Assembly (NCBI GenBank): GCA_007115705.1
Contig: QXEO01002114.1
Coordinates: 2,542,001 to 2,606,000 of the forward strand
Length of the DNA stretch: 64,000 bases
Reading direction: 5' to 3'
Source of the DNA: Dactylis glomerata
Lineage: Eukaryota > Streptophyta > Magnoliopsida > Poales > Poaceae
A model generated the notes under the pieces. It saw only the letters and a program-made list of their open reading frames with translations, made no database searches and had not been told where the DNA came from. This document shows, one piece after another, positions 47,901 to 57,125 of the stretch. Position 1 is the stretch's first letter; each line of letters starts with the position of its first letter. The translations under genes were made by a program, and so were the position numbers.

Positions 47901-49281
47901 ATTAATGGGACACTTTGGTGTCAAGAAGACGGAGGATGTTCTTGCTGCACACTTCTTTTGGCCACGCATGCGGCGAGATGTTGAGAGATTCGTGGCACGC
48001 TGCACTACTTGTCAAAAAGCTAAGTCTCGCCTTAATCCACATGGTTTATATATGCCTCTTCCTGTTCCTAGTGTTCCTTGGGAGGATATTTCGATGGACT
48101 TTGTTTTGGGATTACCTCGTACACAGCAGGGGAGGGATAGTATTTTTGTTGTTGTGGATCGGTTTTCTAAGATGGCACACTTTATTCCTTGTCACAAGAC
48201 CGATGATGCTGCGCACATTGCTGATTTGTTCTTTCGTGATATCGTTCGTTTGCATGGTGTGCCAAATACTATTGTTTCTGATCGTGATACTAAATTTGTT
48301 AGCCACTTTTGGAGATGTTTATGGGCTAAGTTGGGGACTAAGTTGCTGTTTAGTACTACATGTCATCCCCAAACTGATGGACAAACTGAAGTAGTTAATA
48401 GAACTTTATCTACCATGTTGCGGGCTGTTTTAAAGAAGAACTTAAAATTGTGGGAAGAGTGTTTACCTCATATTGAATTTGCTTATAATCGTTCGCTGCA
48501 TTCTACCACAAAGATGAGCCCTTTTCAGATTGTCTATGGTTTTGTTCCACGTGCACCTATTGATTTGTTGCCTTTACCATCTTCAGTGCAAAATAATTTT
48601 GATGCTACACAGCGTGCTGAATTGATTTTGAAATTGCATGCAACTACTAAAGACAACATAGAACGCATGAATGTTAAGTATAAAGTTGCTGGGGATAGAG
48701 GACGCAAGCATGTTGTGTTTGAGGTTGGAGATCTTGTTTGGTTGCATTTGCGCAAAGATCGTTTTCCTGATTTGCGCAAGTCTAAGTTAATGCCACGTGC
48801 TGATGGTCCTTTTAAGGTGATAGAGAAAATCAATGATAATGCATATAAACTTGAGCTTCCTGCAGATTTTGGTACGGTAAGTCCTACATTTAACATTGCA
48901 GATTTAAAGCCTTACTTCGGTGAAGAAGATGAGGTTGCGTCGAGGACGACTTCAATTCAAGAAGGGGAGCATGATGAGGACATCCCATCTATTGATACAT
49001 CCGCTGCACCTACAGCGGAACACATACAAGGACCCATCACTCGAGCTCGTGCCAAGCAACTTAACTATCAGGTACTTTCGTTTCTTGGAACTCTTTCTCA
49101 CATACATGAGAATATGATGCTGCCTAAATCAGATATGTTTGTTACTCTTAGGAATGATGGACCTAGCATGGATGAGAGGGACAAGCATTGGAGCATGATC
49201 GTGCATGGAGATGGCAGCAAGCGTTTGAGGATTGAAGAAGATGCCACGAGTGGAGATTTCAGAACTTTGAAGCCACCATAA
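44950..49281 (+). pseudogene. E1 gag C-terminus, protease, RT, RNase H and integrase
   Basis: Open from the TAA to a TAA at 49279. Counting residues from the first Met at 45010: zinc knuckle CRKCFGFGHIEKEC at 133-146, protease IIIDGGS with D240, RT active site YFDD with D632-D633, RNase H D779, integrase zinc motif ending CTTC at 998-1001, integrase triad D1030, D1091 and E1127 (35 residues between D and E). No canonical chromodomain follows. The tail has GPITRARAK and ends DFRTLKPP, encoded inside the 3' LTR (from 48972). All catalytic residues I can check are present, so the upstream TAA is the only obvious defect. Known roles: maturation, reverse transcription and integration. Confidence 0.92.
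48959..48971 (+). other. Polypurine tract of E1, inside the coding frame
   Basis: AAGAAGGGGAGCA directly before the 3' LTR. It is also read as codons of the polyprotein, so it is under double constraint. Confidence 0.8.
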
Positions 49282-49897
49282 TGAGGGATGAAGACTTGGA
49301 CGAAATATACAAAGAGCTACTTCATAATTTCGTCCATAGATACATATGGTGCTGCGTCACTTCTATTTTTGGGCCAGGCCCATGTAATTTTCGCAGCAAA
49401 TAAGACAGCCACTTTTAGGAGTCCGAATTTGAGGAGAAAAGGCCTGTTAGGGCTCCGTTCGACCACCCTATCCAAGGCTGGTCGCACCCCTACCTTTTCC
49501 TCCTCAAATACCCCCCGTAGCCGTCATTAGAACTTGGATTTTGTTTAGACTAAAAGTTAGCCATTGCTGCAACTACGAGCTCGACTTTTGAGGCCAATCG
49601 CCCAGAAGAAGACCGCCTATTCGGAATCCCACCTTTTGAATAAAGCATACATCTTTCATCCGCAATATCTTGATTGCAGTATTAGTTCTTACTTGTTCTC
49701 GATTTCAGGTAGGAATTAAGACCCTCGCTGGTCAGGCTGATCGTGCATCCGCAAGATCAGTAACTCTCAGAGATTGTCCTAGCGATTGCATTGGCGCACG
49801 AGCTTCGCACGTGTAGTCGGATCGTCAAGCACGAACTCCACCCACCAAATCAACATATCAAGATCTCATCGAAAGATCGGACACCTTTGCCCTATCA
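48972..49897 (+). repeat. 3' LTR of E1
   Basis: 926 bp, about five differences from 42124-43049. The first 310 bp encode the end of the polyprotein. Confidence 0.95.
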
Positions 49898-49999
49898 GAA
49901 TAAAGATAAACGTGATATGTCAAGAAGATCACTATGAGATTTACTCTGGGCATTACAAGAAAATACATAGACCGCCATCCAACTGCATCTATGACTAAT

Positions 50000-50435
50000 T
50001 GATGAGGACATCCCTATACTTGCACCTTCTCCACCAACTACTACACAAGATGTTCCAGCTGTTCAGTCCAATGAGATTAGAATTGGACCCATTACAAGAG
50101 CTCGTGCTAAGTTACTAGAACAACAGGTGAACTTGTTTCTTAATGAGCCTGATATGTTACTTAATGAGAACTTTATACTGGCTAAGTTATTGTCTTATTG
50201 TATGATCAGGTACATTGGAGAGGAATGCGTAGCACGGAGCGAGGAGCCACAGCAAGAGGAACACCAGAAGATGATCACCAATATCTGCGCGAGGGAGGAG
50301 CGGGAGGAAGGCGCGATAGAAGAGAAGGAGATCATCAAGAAGGGCAAGTTTCAGTTCTAGAAGACAGGACAGTCCGGCCCTCCAACACAGGACAGTCCTG
50401 CCCTCCAACACCGGATAGTCCTGCCCTCCAACAGT
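50000..50435 (+). repeat. 5' LTR of E2, truncated
   Basis: Matches 52670-53104 closely, then stops within the 23-bp repeat array and joins gag coding sequence at about 50436-50445. About 525 bp of LTR are missing. Confidence 0.9.
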
Positions 50436-51950
50436 GGAAGTGTTAATGATGAGGTCCAACAACAGCCAGACAATGGCCGAGGTAGGGGACGTGCCAATCC
50501 CCCTGGTGTTGGCCGTGGTTTTGCTCCTGTGGGACGTGCTCAGCGTGTAATCCCACAAGCAAATGATGATATCTTGAGCAAACCAAAATTCTCAATTCCC
50601 AAGTTTGATGGCTCACTTGATCCTGAAGATTACCTTTCATGGGAGTTGAAGATTGAGAAGTTGTGCCGTTTGCAAGACTATACCGAAGATAAGAAGGTTA
50701 AACTTGCTGCTTCCGAATTTGATGGCTATGCATTGCGTTGGTGGGATGCTATTATACAAAACAGACGCGACGATAATGAGGTTCATGTGCTCTCATGGCG
50801 GGAGATGAAGGAAATTATGAGGCAACGTTTTGTGCCCACTAACTATATGCGCTCAGTGTTTAACCAGCTCACCAAGTTAACACAAGGTAGCAAGACAGTT
50901 GATGAGTACTACATGGAGATGGAGATGCTTATGCAGCGTGCACGAGTTCGTGAATCAGTTGAGATGACTCTGCAGCGTTTTCTCAACAATTTGAAGTTGC
51001 CTATTAAGAACATTGTGCGCCATCACACATATGCTACTATGACCGAGTTGTTGCATCATGCACGAGAGACCGAAGCACAACTAGCTGAAGAAGCTAGGGA
51101 GCGGGCTCGATATTCATCGACAAGCCGGTTTTCTGCAAGATCCTCGCTACCACCATCAGCGATGCCACCGGCAGCACCGGCGGACAGTCCGGTCCTCCAA
51201 CACCAGACAGTCCGGCCTCAAGCTTTTACTTCGGCCTCCACGCCTGCACCAACACCCTCCTCTGGTTCTACAGCAAACAAGCCGGCTGCTAGTTCGGGTT
51301 CAATCATGTCTACAGCTCGTGCTCGTGATAAAGAGTGCTATACTTGTGGAGGAAGAGGACATTTTAAGAATAAGTGTCCCAACAACAAGGTCATGTTTGT
51401 CAATGACAATGGTGAATATGAGAGTGGAGATGAAATTGATCCCTATAGTCCTGAAGACAATGGTGATGCTAGTGAGGAAGAGTTGGATGCTTATCCTATC
51501 CATGCGCCTACCATTGTGGTTACTCCACGTGCTCTTAGTGTGCAGCCCAATTCTGAATCACAGCGCTGCAATCTGTTTCAAACAAAAGCACTAGTTGGCC
51601 CAAACAAAGCTTGCAAAGTCATCATTGATGGAGGTAGTTGCAGAAATCTTGCAAGCAAGGAGTTATGTGCCAAGCTGAATTTGACATATTTACCTCATCC
51701 TAAACCATATTATATACAGTGGCTGAGTGACAATGGTGAGATGAAGGTAAACCATATGGTGCGTGTAAATTTTGAGATAGGACCATACAAGGATTCTATT
51801 GATTTTGATGTGGTTCCTATGACTGTTTGCCACTTATTGTTGGGTAGACCATGGTTATATGATCGACATGTGCAGCACAATGGTCGAGCTAATACATATC
51901 ATTTGGAGTTCAAGGGCAAGAAAATTACCTTGCAGCCTATGTCCCCATAG
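50436..51950 (+). pseudogene. E2 gag-protease, 5' end lost, TAG after protease
   Basis: Open from the LTR junction to a TAG at 51948-51950; the natural start was deleted. It runs from an Arg/Gly-rich stretch through the gag capsid core (SIPKFDGSLDPEDYLSWELK, FVPTNYMRSVF), a Pro/Ser-rich linker containing the CGGACAGTCCG motif (51181-51191), one zinc knuckle (CYTCGGRGHFKNKC, about 51341-51382), to an aspartic protease (VIIDGGSC, about 51620). The stop is a few codons after protease, near where the frame of the 10911 element also stops. Confidence 0.88.
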
Positions 51951-53030
51951 CAGATTGTCAATGAATCTCGTCAAAAAATTGAGGTGAACTTGAAGGATGC
52001 ACATCATGATACGTGCGAGAGTTTTGTAGCTGTGAGTGATGTAAATGAGCGACCAAAGAATGATATAACGAAAAGTGAGGGAGTGAATAACCTACTAATT
52101 TTAGCCACCAAAGAAGATATGAGAGAATTTAGTGAGGATCCTACAGCCATGCCTCTTGTGCTCATGTACAAGGGTGAGGTTTTAGTTTCTAACGACATGA
52201 CCCCTATTTCTTTTGGTGTGTCTAATGTTTTGCAGGATTTTGGTGATGTATTTCCACTTGATTTGCTGCCTCTACCTTTACATGAGAGAGTTGATATGGA
52301 GGCATCAAAACGTGCTGATTATGTGAAGAAACTCCATGAGAAGACTCGAGAGGCTATTGAGAAGAAAGGCCAGGAAGTTGCTGCTACAAGGAATCAAGCA
52401 AGGAAGAAGGTTTTGTTTCAGCCTGGTGACATGGTTTGGGTGCATTTGCGCAAAGACAGGTTTCCCAAGCTGAGGAAATCCAAATTAAAACCTCGTGGTG
52501 CTGGTCCTTACAAGGTGTTAGCCAAAATAAATGATAATGCCTACTCGATTGATATACCTATTGCTGAGTTTGGTGGAGTTAGCAACAGCTTCAACGTTGC
52601 TGACTTATCACCATATGATGGAGAAGACCTTGGAGCGTCGAGGTCGACGCCTTTTGAAGAGGGGGGAGATGATGAGGACATCCCTATACTTGCACCTTCT
52701 CCACCAACTACTACACAAGATGTTCCAGCTGTTCAGTCCAATGAGATTAGAATTGGACCCATTACAAGAGCTCGTGCTAAGTTACTAGAACAACAGGTGA
52801 ACTTGTTTCTTAATGAGCCTGATGTGTTACTTAATGAGAACTTTATACTGCCTAAGTCATTGTCTTATTGTATGATCAGGTACATTGGAGAGGAATGCGT
52901 AGCACGGAGCGAGGAGCCACAGCAAGAGGAACACCAGAAGATGATCGCCAATATCTGCGCGAGGGAGGAGCGGGAGGAAGGCGCGATAGAAGAGAAGGAG
53001 ATCATCAAGAAGGGCAAGTTTCAGTTCTAG
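51951..53030 (+). pseudogene. E2 remnant of pol: RT edge fused to integrase C-terminus and tail
   Basis: Same frame as the gag-protease part and open to TAG 53028-53030. It has the linker after protease, then the start of the RT lead-in (DFGDVFPLD, about 52230-52262), which joins directly to LLPLP and the integrase C-terminal region (MVWVHLRKDRFPKLRKSK, about 52432-52485). In E1 these points lie about 2.2 kb apart, with RT, RNase H and the integrase core between them. The tail (GPITRARAK) runs 360 bp into the LTR. The join is in-frame. Confidence 0.85.
52656..52669 (+). other. Polypurine tract of E2
   Basis: GAAGAGGGGGGAGA directly before the 3' LTR, in the same coding context as in E1. Confidence 0.85.
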
Positions 53031-53629
53031 AAGACAGGACAGTCCGGCCCTCCAACACAGGACAGTCCTGCCCTCCAACACCGGACAGTCCTGCCCTCCA
53101 ACAGTGGACAGTCCGGCCTCAGGTGCGCCCGAGGGTAGACATCCTCTGTGGTGTAGCGCGCGTCACCCCATGACAGTCCGGCCCTAAATAACCGGACAGT
53201 CCGGCCCGTCTCGGACCAGGTCCGAACGGATGTATCCTAGTTTGAGTCTAATACGTTTTCTCTCGAGTTCTGGCCGCCCCAGCCGCCCATATAAGCCCTG
53301 GGACGACCCCATAGTTAGGGCAGACCACGTTAAAACTATTTTGGAGTTGTTTCTCTTTAGAACCTCTGAAATTACTTGTGATCGAGTTTATCAAGCTACA
53401 ATTGAGTGTGATATGTTGTTCCATTAGGAATTAGTGGATTGCAAACTACCGTTCGTGGTCGACGGCTACGTGCGCAAGATCGTGGTGTTGTGAATATCCT
53501 ACAAGGTTCGAGAGCTGTTGCATTGGCATCAGGGTTCGAGCGGGAGAGTTCATCGCTACACGGTGTTTATCTATCTACCATCATCATCATCGCCATCGCT
53601 TGCTGAGAAGATCGGGACACCCCTTATCA
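52670..53629 (+). repeat. 3' LTR of E2, complete, 960 bp
   Basis: TGATGAGGACATCCC to CACCCCTTATCA. It holds the polyprotein tail (to 53030), the 23-bp repeat array (53036-53127), further palindromes (53192-53225), and a TATA-like CATATAAGC at 53288-53296. Confidence 0.93.
53036..53127 (+). repeat. 23-bp palindrome-bearing tandem repeat in the E2 LTR
   Basis: Three full units (53036, 53059, 53082) of the form nGGACAGTCCnGCCCTCCAACA and a partial fourth. Each holds the palindrome GGACAGTCC. The 5' LTR has the same array at 50366-50434. A perfect CCGGACAGTCCGG follows at 53192-53204 and TCGGACCAGGTCCGA at 53211-53225. The same motif with its CTCCAACAC flank occurs in gag at about 51181-51216. 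Confidence 0.9.
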
Positions 53630-54725
53630 CTAATAATCCACTTGTGGTGAATCAATCCGAGAACTCCACAAGTACTAAGTTGCGAACAACAGATAATTGC
53701 ATTAAGCAAAGAGTGTAATGTAAACAAAGTATATGCCCTTGAGCATATGAATGTTGTTTTCTCCCTAGTAGCAACAGCACATCTACAACCTTAGAGGTTT
53801 CTGTCACTCCCCCAGGTTAAATAGAGGCATGAACCCACTATCGAGCATAAATACCCCCTCTTGGAGTCACTAGCAACTACTCGGCCAAGATAGCTACTAA
53901 CAACGGAGAGCATGCAAGATCGTAAACAACATAGAGATAACAAAAGATAATATTCAGTACAGCAACTTAATCATAAACACCAATATTCATCGGATCCCAA
54001 CAAACCAAACATGTAGAATTACATAATGGTGATCTCAATCATGTAGGGCAGCTCATGAGATCTAAACATGAAGCACATGGTGGAGGAGACAACCATCTAG
54101 CTACTGCTATGGACTCATGGTCCAAGGTAGACTACTCACTCATCGCTCCGGAGGCAAGCTTGGCGATGAAGAAGACCTCCGGTGGCGATTCCCCTCTCCG
54201 GCAGGTTGCTGGGAAGAGCTTCTGACCCTCCCGATCTTCGGGTCGATGGCGGCGGCGGATCGCGATGTGTTCTGGAAAAGTGATCGGGTACTTAGGTTTT
54301 TTCCGTCGGGGGGTCTTTATAGGCGAAGGGGCGATGTCAGAGGAGGGGCCAGGCCCCCTCACACCATGGCGGCGCGGCCAGGCCCCTGGCTGCGCCAGCC
54401 TGGTGTGTGGGGCCCTGGTGGCCCCCCTCCTACTCTCCTTCGGATCTCTGGAAGCTTCCGGGTAAAATAAGACTTTAGGAACTTGTTTCATCCAATTCCG
54501 AGAATATTTCCTGTGTATCACTTCTGAAACACAAAAATAGCAGAAAACAGGGAACTGGCACTATCGCAACTCGTTAATAGGTTAGTTCCGGAAAATGCAT
54601 AAAAGTGCCACGAAGTGTAACGAAACAATAGGCAAATGGTGTAAAAACAAGCATGGAGCATCAAAAATTATAGATACGTTGGAGACGTATCAAGCGCCGC
54701 AAGAAGAGGTGGCAGCTGAAGCTGG

Positions 54726-54812
54726 ACCGGCTAAAGCCGGTCCTACCCTGGCTAAAGCCGGCCCTCCGGCTAAAGCCAGCCTTAACCCTGGCTATAGCCG
54801 GCCTGCTCGAGT
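54726..54812 (+). repeat. CCGGCTAAAGCCGG palindrome array in the 5' LTR of X
   Basis: A perfect ACCGGCTAAAGCCGGT at 54726-54741 is followed by three degenerate copies, the last as GGCTATAGCC. The 3' LTR has the array at about 61948-62024, with perfect palindromes at 61969-61982 and 62009-62022. Confidence 0.9.
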
Positions 54813-54889
54813 CAGCTATGTCTTGGCCATGAAGCCACCTATGTTATCTATCTCCCTAGTGACCAAACTACCCCTAGCTCATGGATGCC

Positions 54890-54898
54890 TATATATAT
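54890..54898 (+). promoter_or_regulatory. TATA box of the X LTR
   Basis: TATATATAT followed by GGCTTCCCCTCCCCTAGAG, a CT-rich likely start region. The same site is at 62111-62119 in the 3' LTR. Transcription would start about 30 bp downstream. Confidence 0.6.
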
Positions 54899-55354
54899 GG
54901 CTTCCCCTCCCCTAGAGATAAGACAGAGATGAATTAAGATAAAATTGGCATGATGCCTCCTCCCTTGAGGGAACCCAACTAGATCTACATCTAGAAAATC
55001 ATCCTCTTTGTTTGGGATCTCTTCTATTTGGGGAATTCTACCTTGATTTGGATCTCTTGCATACAAGAGTGTGTAATTCTATCCAATTGATTGGTCTCTT
55101 CTCCTCTTGGAATTCTATCCTAAGCAAATCAATCTCTCACAAGGAATTCTACTCTTGGAGTCTCTTCCTTGTGATTCTATTGAGTTGGTGAATCAAGCCA
55201 ATGAGGACAACTAGTGTGTATCTTGAGTGTGTGTTTTTGCCTTCGATTTGTTCATCGTGTTCTTCATGTTCTTCGTGTTCATCCATGTTCCCCTCCACAA
55301 ATCTCGTGAATCCGTGAAGATCGGGCCACACCCAAGGGGTCACCCCTCATCATA

Positions 55355-55367
55355 TGGTATCAGCAGC
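55355..55367 (+). other. Primer binding site of X
   Basis: TGGTATCAGCAGC two bases after the 5' LTR; its first nine bases match the initiator tRNA-Met primer site. Confidence 0.75.
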
Positions 55368-55502
55368 TTTTGGTTGCCACGGATTTACTCTTGTTTGTGA
55401 TTTCCACCATAAATTTCGAAAATCCAAAAAATAGCCCCAAATTGCCTCGAATTTTGATCTCTAGATTTGTTGAGTTTTTTGTGGTTTTGATCCATAGATT
55501 TG

Positions 55503-57125
55503 ATGTTTTGGGTGTTGATCTACATTGCCACAAATTTTCTAGCCCCAATTCCTCTTATTTCCCCCAGAATCGACGATTTTTCCTCTCAATTTCCGCCCAA
55601 ATCGATGAACAGCTCGCGCAAAATTTCTCGAAAAAGTGCGAACCGGCTAAAGCCGGCCCTCAAACCGGCTAAAGCTGACCCACCAGCTAAAGCCAGCCCA
55701 AGACCGGCTAAAGCCGGCCCATACGTGCCTTCCGCAGGTCAACGCAGCTCGATCCACTCCACGGCCACCAGCCCTCAAGAGCATCATGCAAACCAACAAC
55801 CACATATTGATAGCCTATGTGAGAGGAAGAAACCTACCCCACGCAAGGATGAGAGCCACATACACATTGAGAGCAAGCGTGATACACCACATGAGTTGAG
55901 TGAGGACATTTTGCTTTCTAACAACTTAACCTCTACTCCTCTTGTGTTGTCTTCTTCTTTGCTAGGTTGCTCGGATGATGATGACGTCCATTCCATGGAG
56001 ATGAGGGACTCCACTATATGTGAGATAAATGAATCCACTATATGTGAGATGAGTGAATCCACTATATGTGAGATGAGTGAATCCACTATATGTGAGAGTG
56101 AATGCTTCCACTTTGAGGGCATGAGTGATACACCGAGTGAGACAAGAGTGGTAGTTGATAGGTCAAGTGAGGCCATTTCGATTTCTAACAACTTACCCTC
56201 TATCTCGAGTGTGTTCTATCATGTTGCAATAGATCCCATGGATGAAGCGACGCCAACCTTGGACAAGATGTACATGGTGCATACACATGACGATAATACA
56301 CCATGCTTAGAAGAGGATGAGCATGTCGGCCACATGGAGCTATCTACTTCAACAACACCTACCTCAAAGGAATGCGATTCCAAAGGTAACAACATAGGTG
56401 TTGGTGATGCCATGATTCCCATGAAGATGCTAAGCTATGAGTGCTTCACTTTATCTCCTATTGCATGCAATATGTTGAACAATTGCTCTTTCCCATGTAT
56501 TACTTGCAATGATGACAATGATGCTTGTGTTGTGATAACCTTGTCGAACAATTGCTCTTTCCCTAGGTTTGTCGACAACAAGGATAAAAAATTTAACATG
56601 TTTTGTGCCCAATGCTTGCAATATTCTTCCATTAATGCAACCAAAATGTTGAACACTTGCTCTTTCAAATGCTTGGTTTGCAATAATGTTATGATGTTTG
56701 ACAATGAGAAGGCCCCCATAGCGTTCTCAACTAATGAAGATTTTGCATTTGCGCATGATAAGCATGTTTTCACACTTTCATTGCATATTCACCATGAATA
56801 TTATGATATATTGCATGATGCTAATGGTGATGTGCAACTAAAGAGATGCATCATAATGGATGATGTATTCATCTACCATGCACACACATTGTTTTTGCTA
56901 TCTTTGGTGTCTGTAGGTACGCGGACAATTACGTCAACCTCGATTGAGCACGAGTTGGCGAAAAGAGCTCTTGAGAGCATAATACTTGTGAGTTCAAACT
57001 CAAACTCCGCTCGCATACCCTTCACATGCTATGCATCAAACATGTTGAGAACTTGTTCTTCCATATGGTTTCTTTGCAACATGTTGATGACTTTTGTGAC
57101 ACTTGTGACATTCATGCTCCCATGA
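55503..57125 (+). CDS. X ORF1: protein of unknown function with cysteine repeats
   Basis: About 540 open codons. The start is uncertain: ATGs at 55503 or 55605 are possible. The first 75 residues include three to four Pro/Ala/Lys repeats encoded by CCGGCTAAAGCCGG units (55643-55717). The middle part is acidic and Ser/Thr-rich with four 8-residue repeats STICEMSE (56010-56105). The second half has Cys modules of the form A-x2-ML-x2-CSF-x4-C-N (56465, 56636, 57031 and a partial one at 56538). No gag, zinc-knuckle, protease or polymerase motif is seen. Codons are biased to AT as in the rest of the body. The frame closes at 57125 while the modules go on in another frame, so a frameshift is likely near 57030-57125. 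Confidence 0.6.
   Translation: MFWVLIYIATNFLAPIPLISPRIDDFSSQFPPKSMNSSRKISRKSANRLKPALKPAKADPPAKASPRPAKAGPYVPSAGQRSSIHSTATSPQEHHANQQPHIDSLCERKKPTPRKDESHIHIESKRDTPHELSEDILLSNNLTSTPLVLSSSLLGCSDDDDVHSMEMRDSTICEINESTICEMSESTICEMSESTICESECFHFEGMSDTPSETRVVVDRSSEAISISNNLPSISSVFYHVAIDPMDEATPTLDKMYMVHTHDDNTPCLEEDEHVGHMELSTSTTPTSKECDSKGNNIGVGDAMIPMKMLSYECFTLSPIACNMLNNCSFPCITCNDDNDACVVITLSNNCSFPRFVDNKDKKFNMFCAQCLQYSSINATKMLNTCSFKCLVCNNVMMFDNEKAPIAFSTNEDFAFAHDKHVFTLSLHIHHEYYDILHDANGDVQLKRCIIMDDVFIYHAHTLFLLSLVSVGTRTITSTSIEHELAKRALESIILVSSNSNSARIPFTCYASNMLRTCSSIWFLCNMLMTFVTLVTFMLP
56010..56105 (+). repeat. 24-bp tandem repeat in X ORF1
   Basis: Four units opening TCCACTATATGTGAGAT at 56010, 56034, 56058 and 56082; the last is partial. 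The unit is a multiple of three, so it keeps the frame and encodes the repeated octapeptide. Confidence 0.93.

Larger units (their letters stand above)
42124..49897 (+). mobile_element. Element E1: full-length gypsy element with gag-pol running into its LTR
   Basis: 7774 bp. The LTRs are both 926 bp and differ at about five positions by eye. Target duplication GAATA (42119-42123, 49898-49902). Order: LTR, tRNA-Met primer site, 1.1 kb leader, gag-protease-RT-RNase H-integrase, purine tract, LTR. The polyprotein frame ends 310 bp inside the 3' LTR. Overlap of polyprotein and LTR and a 7-8 kb size fit the CRM (centromeric) chromovirus clade, with cereba/CRW as the Triticeae members. That assignment is from memory. 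Confidence 0.95.
50000..53629 (+). mobile_element. Element E2: E1-related gypsy element lacking most of pol and its primer site
   Basis: Target duplication CTAAT (49995-49999, 53630-53634). The LTR opens TGATGAGGACATCCC like E1 and shares the GPITRARAK tail, but the rest differs. The 3' LTR is complete (960 bp). The 5' LTR breaks off at about 50435 and continues directly in gag, so the LTR end, primer site and leader are gone. The pol core is also missing in-frame. Matching duplications mean the primer-site deletion came after insertion, since an element without a primer site could not have been reverse transcribed. Confidence 0.92.
34778..54692 (-). mobile_element. Element Y: non-autonomous Athila-like element with intact gag-protease
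   Basis: Target duplication AGCGC (34773-34777, 54693-54697). LTRs: 34778-36420, and 41612-54692 split by E1 and E2. Native length is about 8.5 kb. Minus-strand order: 5' LTR, tRNA-Asp primer site, gag-protease, about 2.9 kb non-coding, polypurine tract, 3' LTR. RT, RNase H and integrase are absent. Sequence shared with Z in the downstream region shows common ancestry. Confidence 0.92.
41612..54692 (-). repeat. 5' LTR of Y, split by E1 and E2
   Basis: Segments 41612-42123, 49898-49999 and 53630-54692 match 34778-36420 in order. Once E1 and E2 and their duplications are removed it is about 1667 bp. It differs from the other copy by a replaced stretch at about 41789-41824, among smaller changes. 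Confidence 0.9.
34660..55352 (+). repeat. 5' LTR of X, split by element Y
   Basis: The first 118 bp (34660-34777) and last 655 bp (54698-55352) flank Y. The LTR opens with an imperfect hairpin, TGATGTGGGGT pairing with ACCCCACCACATCA (34660-34693). It holds the CCGGCTAAAGCCGG array at 54726-54812 and a TATA box at 54890-54898, and ends GTCACCCCTCATCA. Confidence 0.9.

Noticed and set aside
42124..53629. E1 and E2 as one rearranged element
   Set aside because: Each has its own pair of target duplications, and 102 bp of Y LTR lies between them.
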